From positions 66,707 to 130,706 of the forward strand of contig DLIG01000015.1 in assembly GCA_002483605.1 (NCBI GenBank): DNA of 64,000 nt. The letters run 5' to 3'. Made by a program: the position numbers and the translations under genes. This document shows positions 63,894-64,000 of the stretch, piece by piece (position 1 is the first letter of the stretch; each line of letters begins with the position of its first letter). Origin of the DNA: Sulfurovum sp. UBA7648 (GTDB taxonomy: Bacteria; Campylobacterota; Campylobacteria; Campylobacterales; Sulfurovaceae). A model generated the notes under the pieces. The model was not told where the DNA came from and did no database searches. It saw nothing but the letters and a program-made list of their open reading frames with translations.

Positions 63894-64000
63894 GAAAATT
63901 AACGGAAAATTAATAAAAAAGTTAGCAGATATTGATAAAGTCCATATAATAGGGCTTCATAAGAAGTATTTAAGGTTATGATTGTTTAAAAATCTATTAT

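Overview
The window is one continuous chromosomal segment of a low-GC (A+T-rich) bacterium of the Campylobacterota (Epsilonproteobacteria). The evidence is the complex I operon with the epsilon-type stand-ins for NuoE and NuoF, the argS-tatA-gmk-acidic protein order, a UbiA-type prenyltransferase, PhoB-like regulators and frequent TTG starts. The tandem high-potential iron-sulfur proteins, the NuoF/GltD fusion and the two NuoG copies point to a free-living, probably sulfur- or hydrogen-oxidising member (Sulfurimonas/Sulfurovum-like) rather than a host-associated Campylobacter. That placement is an inference.

Layout. 0-0.5 kb: a small membrane protein and a ChaB-like protein. 0.67-4.0 kb: a four-gene Mla/MCE lipid-transport operon. 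4.1-5.0 kb: two tandem Tat-exported HiPIP genes with duplicated leaders. 5.2-22.5 kb: a 15-gene complex I operon, nuoABCD, an NuoE stand-in, a NuoF/GltD chimera, nuoG1, nuoG2 and nuoHIJKLMN. 22.6-23.5 kb: miaA on the minus strand. 23.7-35.2 kb: a phosphate-acquisition island (porin, PiT, pstSCAB, phoU, two PhoB-like regulators, an OlsF-like ornithine-lipid synthase, PPK2). Four transcription units here carry the same direct-repeat box with an 11-bp period, a putative Pho box. 35.4-42.9 kb: housekeeping genes (rnhB, aroC, rnc, two cell-wall proteins, rnhA, a LapB-like TPR protein, dnaG, a PP-loop ATPase). 42.9-47.8 kb: tRNA-Ala(GGC) and a macAB-tolC efflux operon. 47.8-49.8 kb: a small porin and a di-heme cytochrome c peroxidase. 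50.1-53.0 kb: gap-pgk-tpiA, with divergent nadD-rsfS. 54.3-57.6 kb: argS, tatA, gmk, a degenerate receiver protein and tRNA-Arg(GCG). 57.9-60.6 kb: a divergent uracil-DNA glycosylase, a UbiA/MqnP prenyltransferase and pssA. 61.1-63.8 kb: two tandem paralogous porins with near-identical promoters.

Most intergenic space from 54 to 61 kb is filled with several families of palindromic repeats. One is a roughly 120-130 bp composite element present four times, with conserved ends and a variable inner hairpin. No CRISPR array, insertion sequence, phage or rRNA gene was seen.

How the genes fit together. Complex I here probably takes electrons from a donor other than NADH; an NADPH-binding GltD-like module is fused to the remnant of NuoF. 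The phosphate island joins uptake (porin, PiT, Pst), regulation (PhoU, two PhoB-like proteins, no kinase nearby), polyphosphate metabolism (PPK2) and probable phosphorus-free membrane lipids (OlsF) behind what looks like a shared operator.
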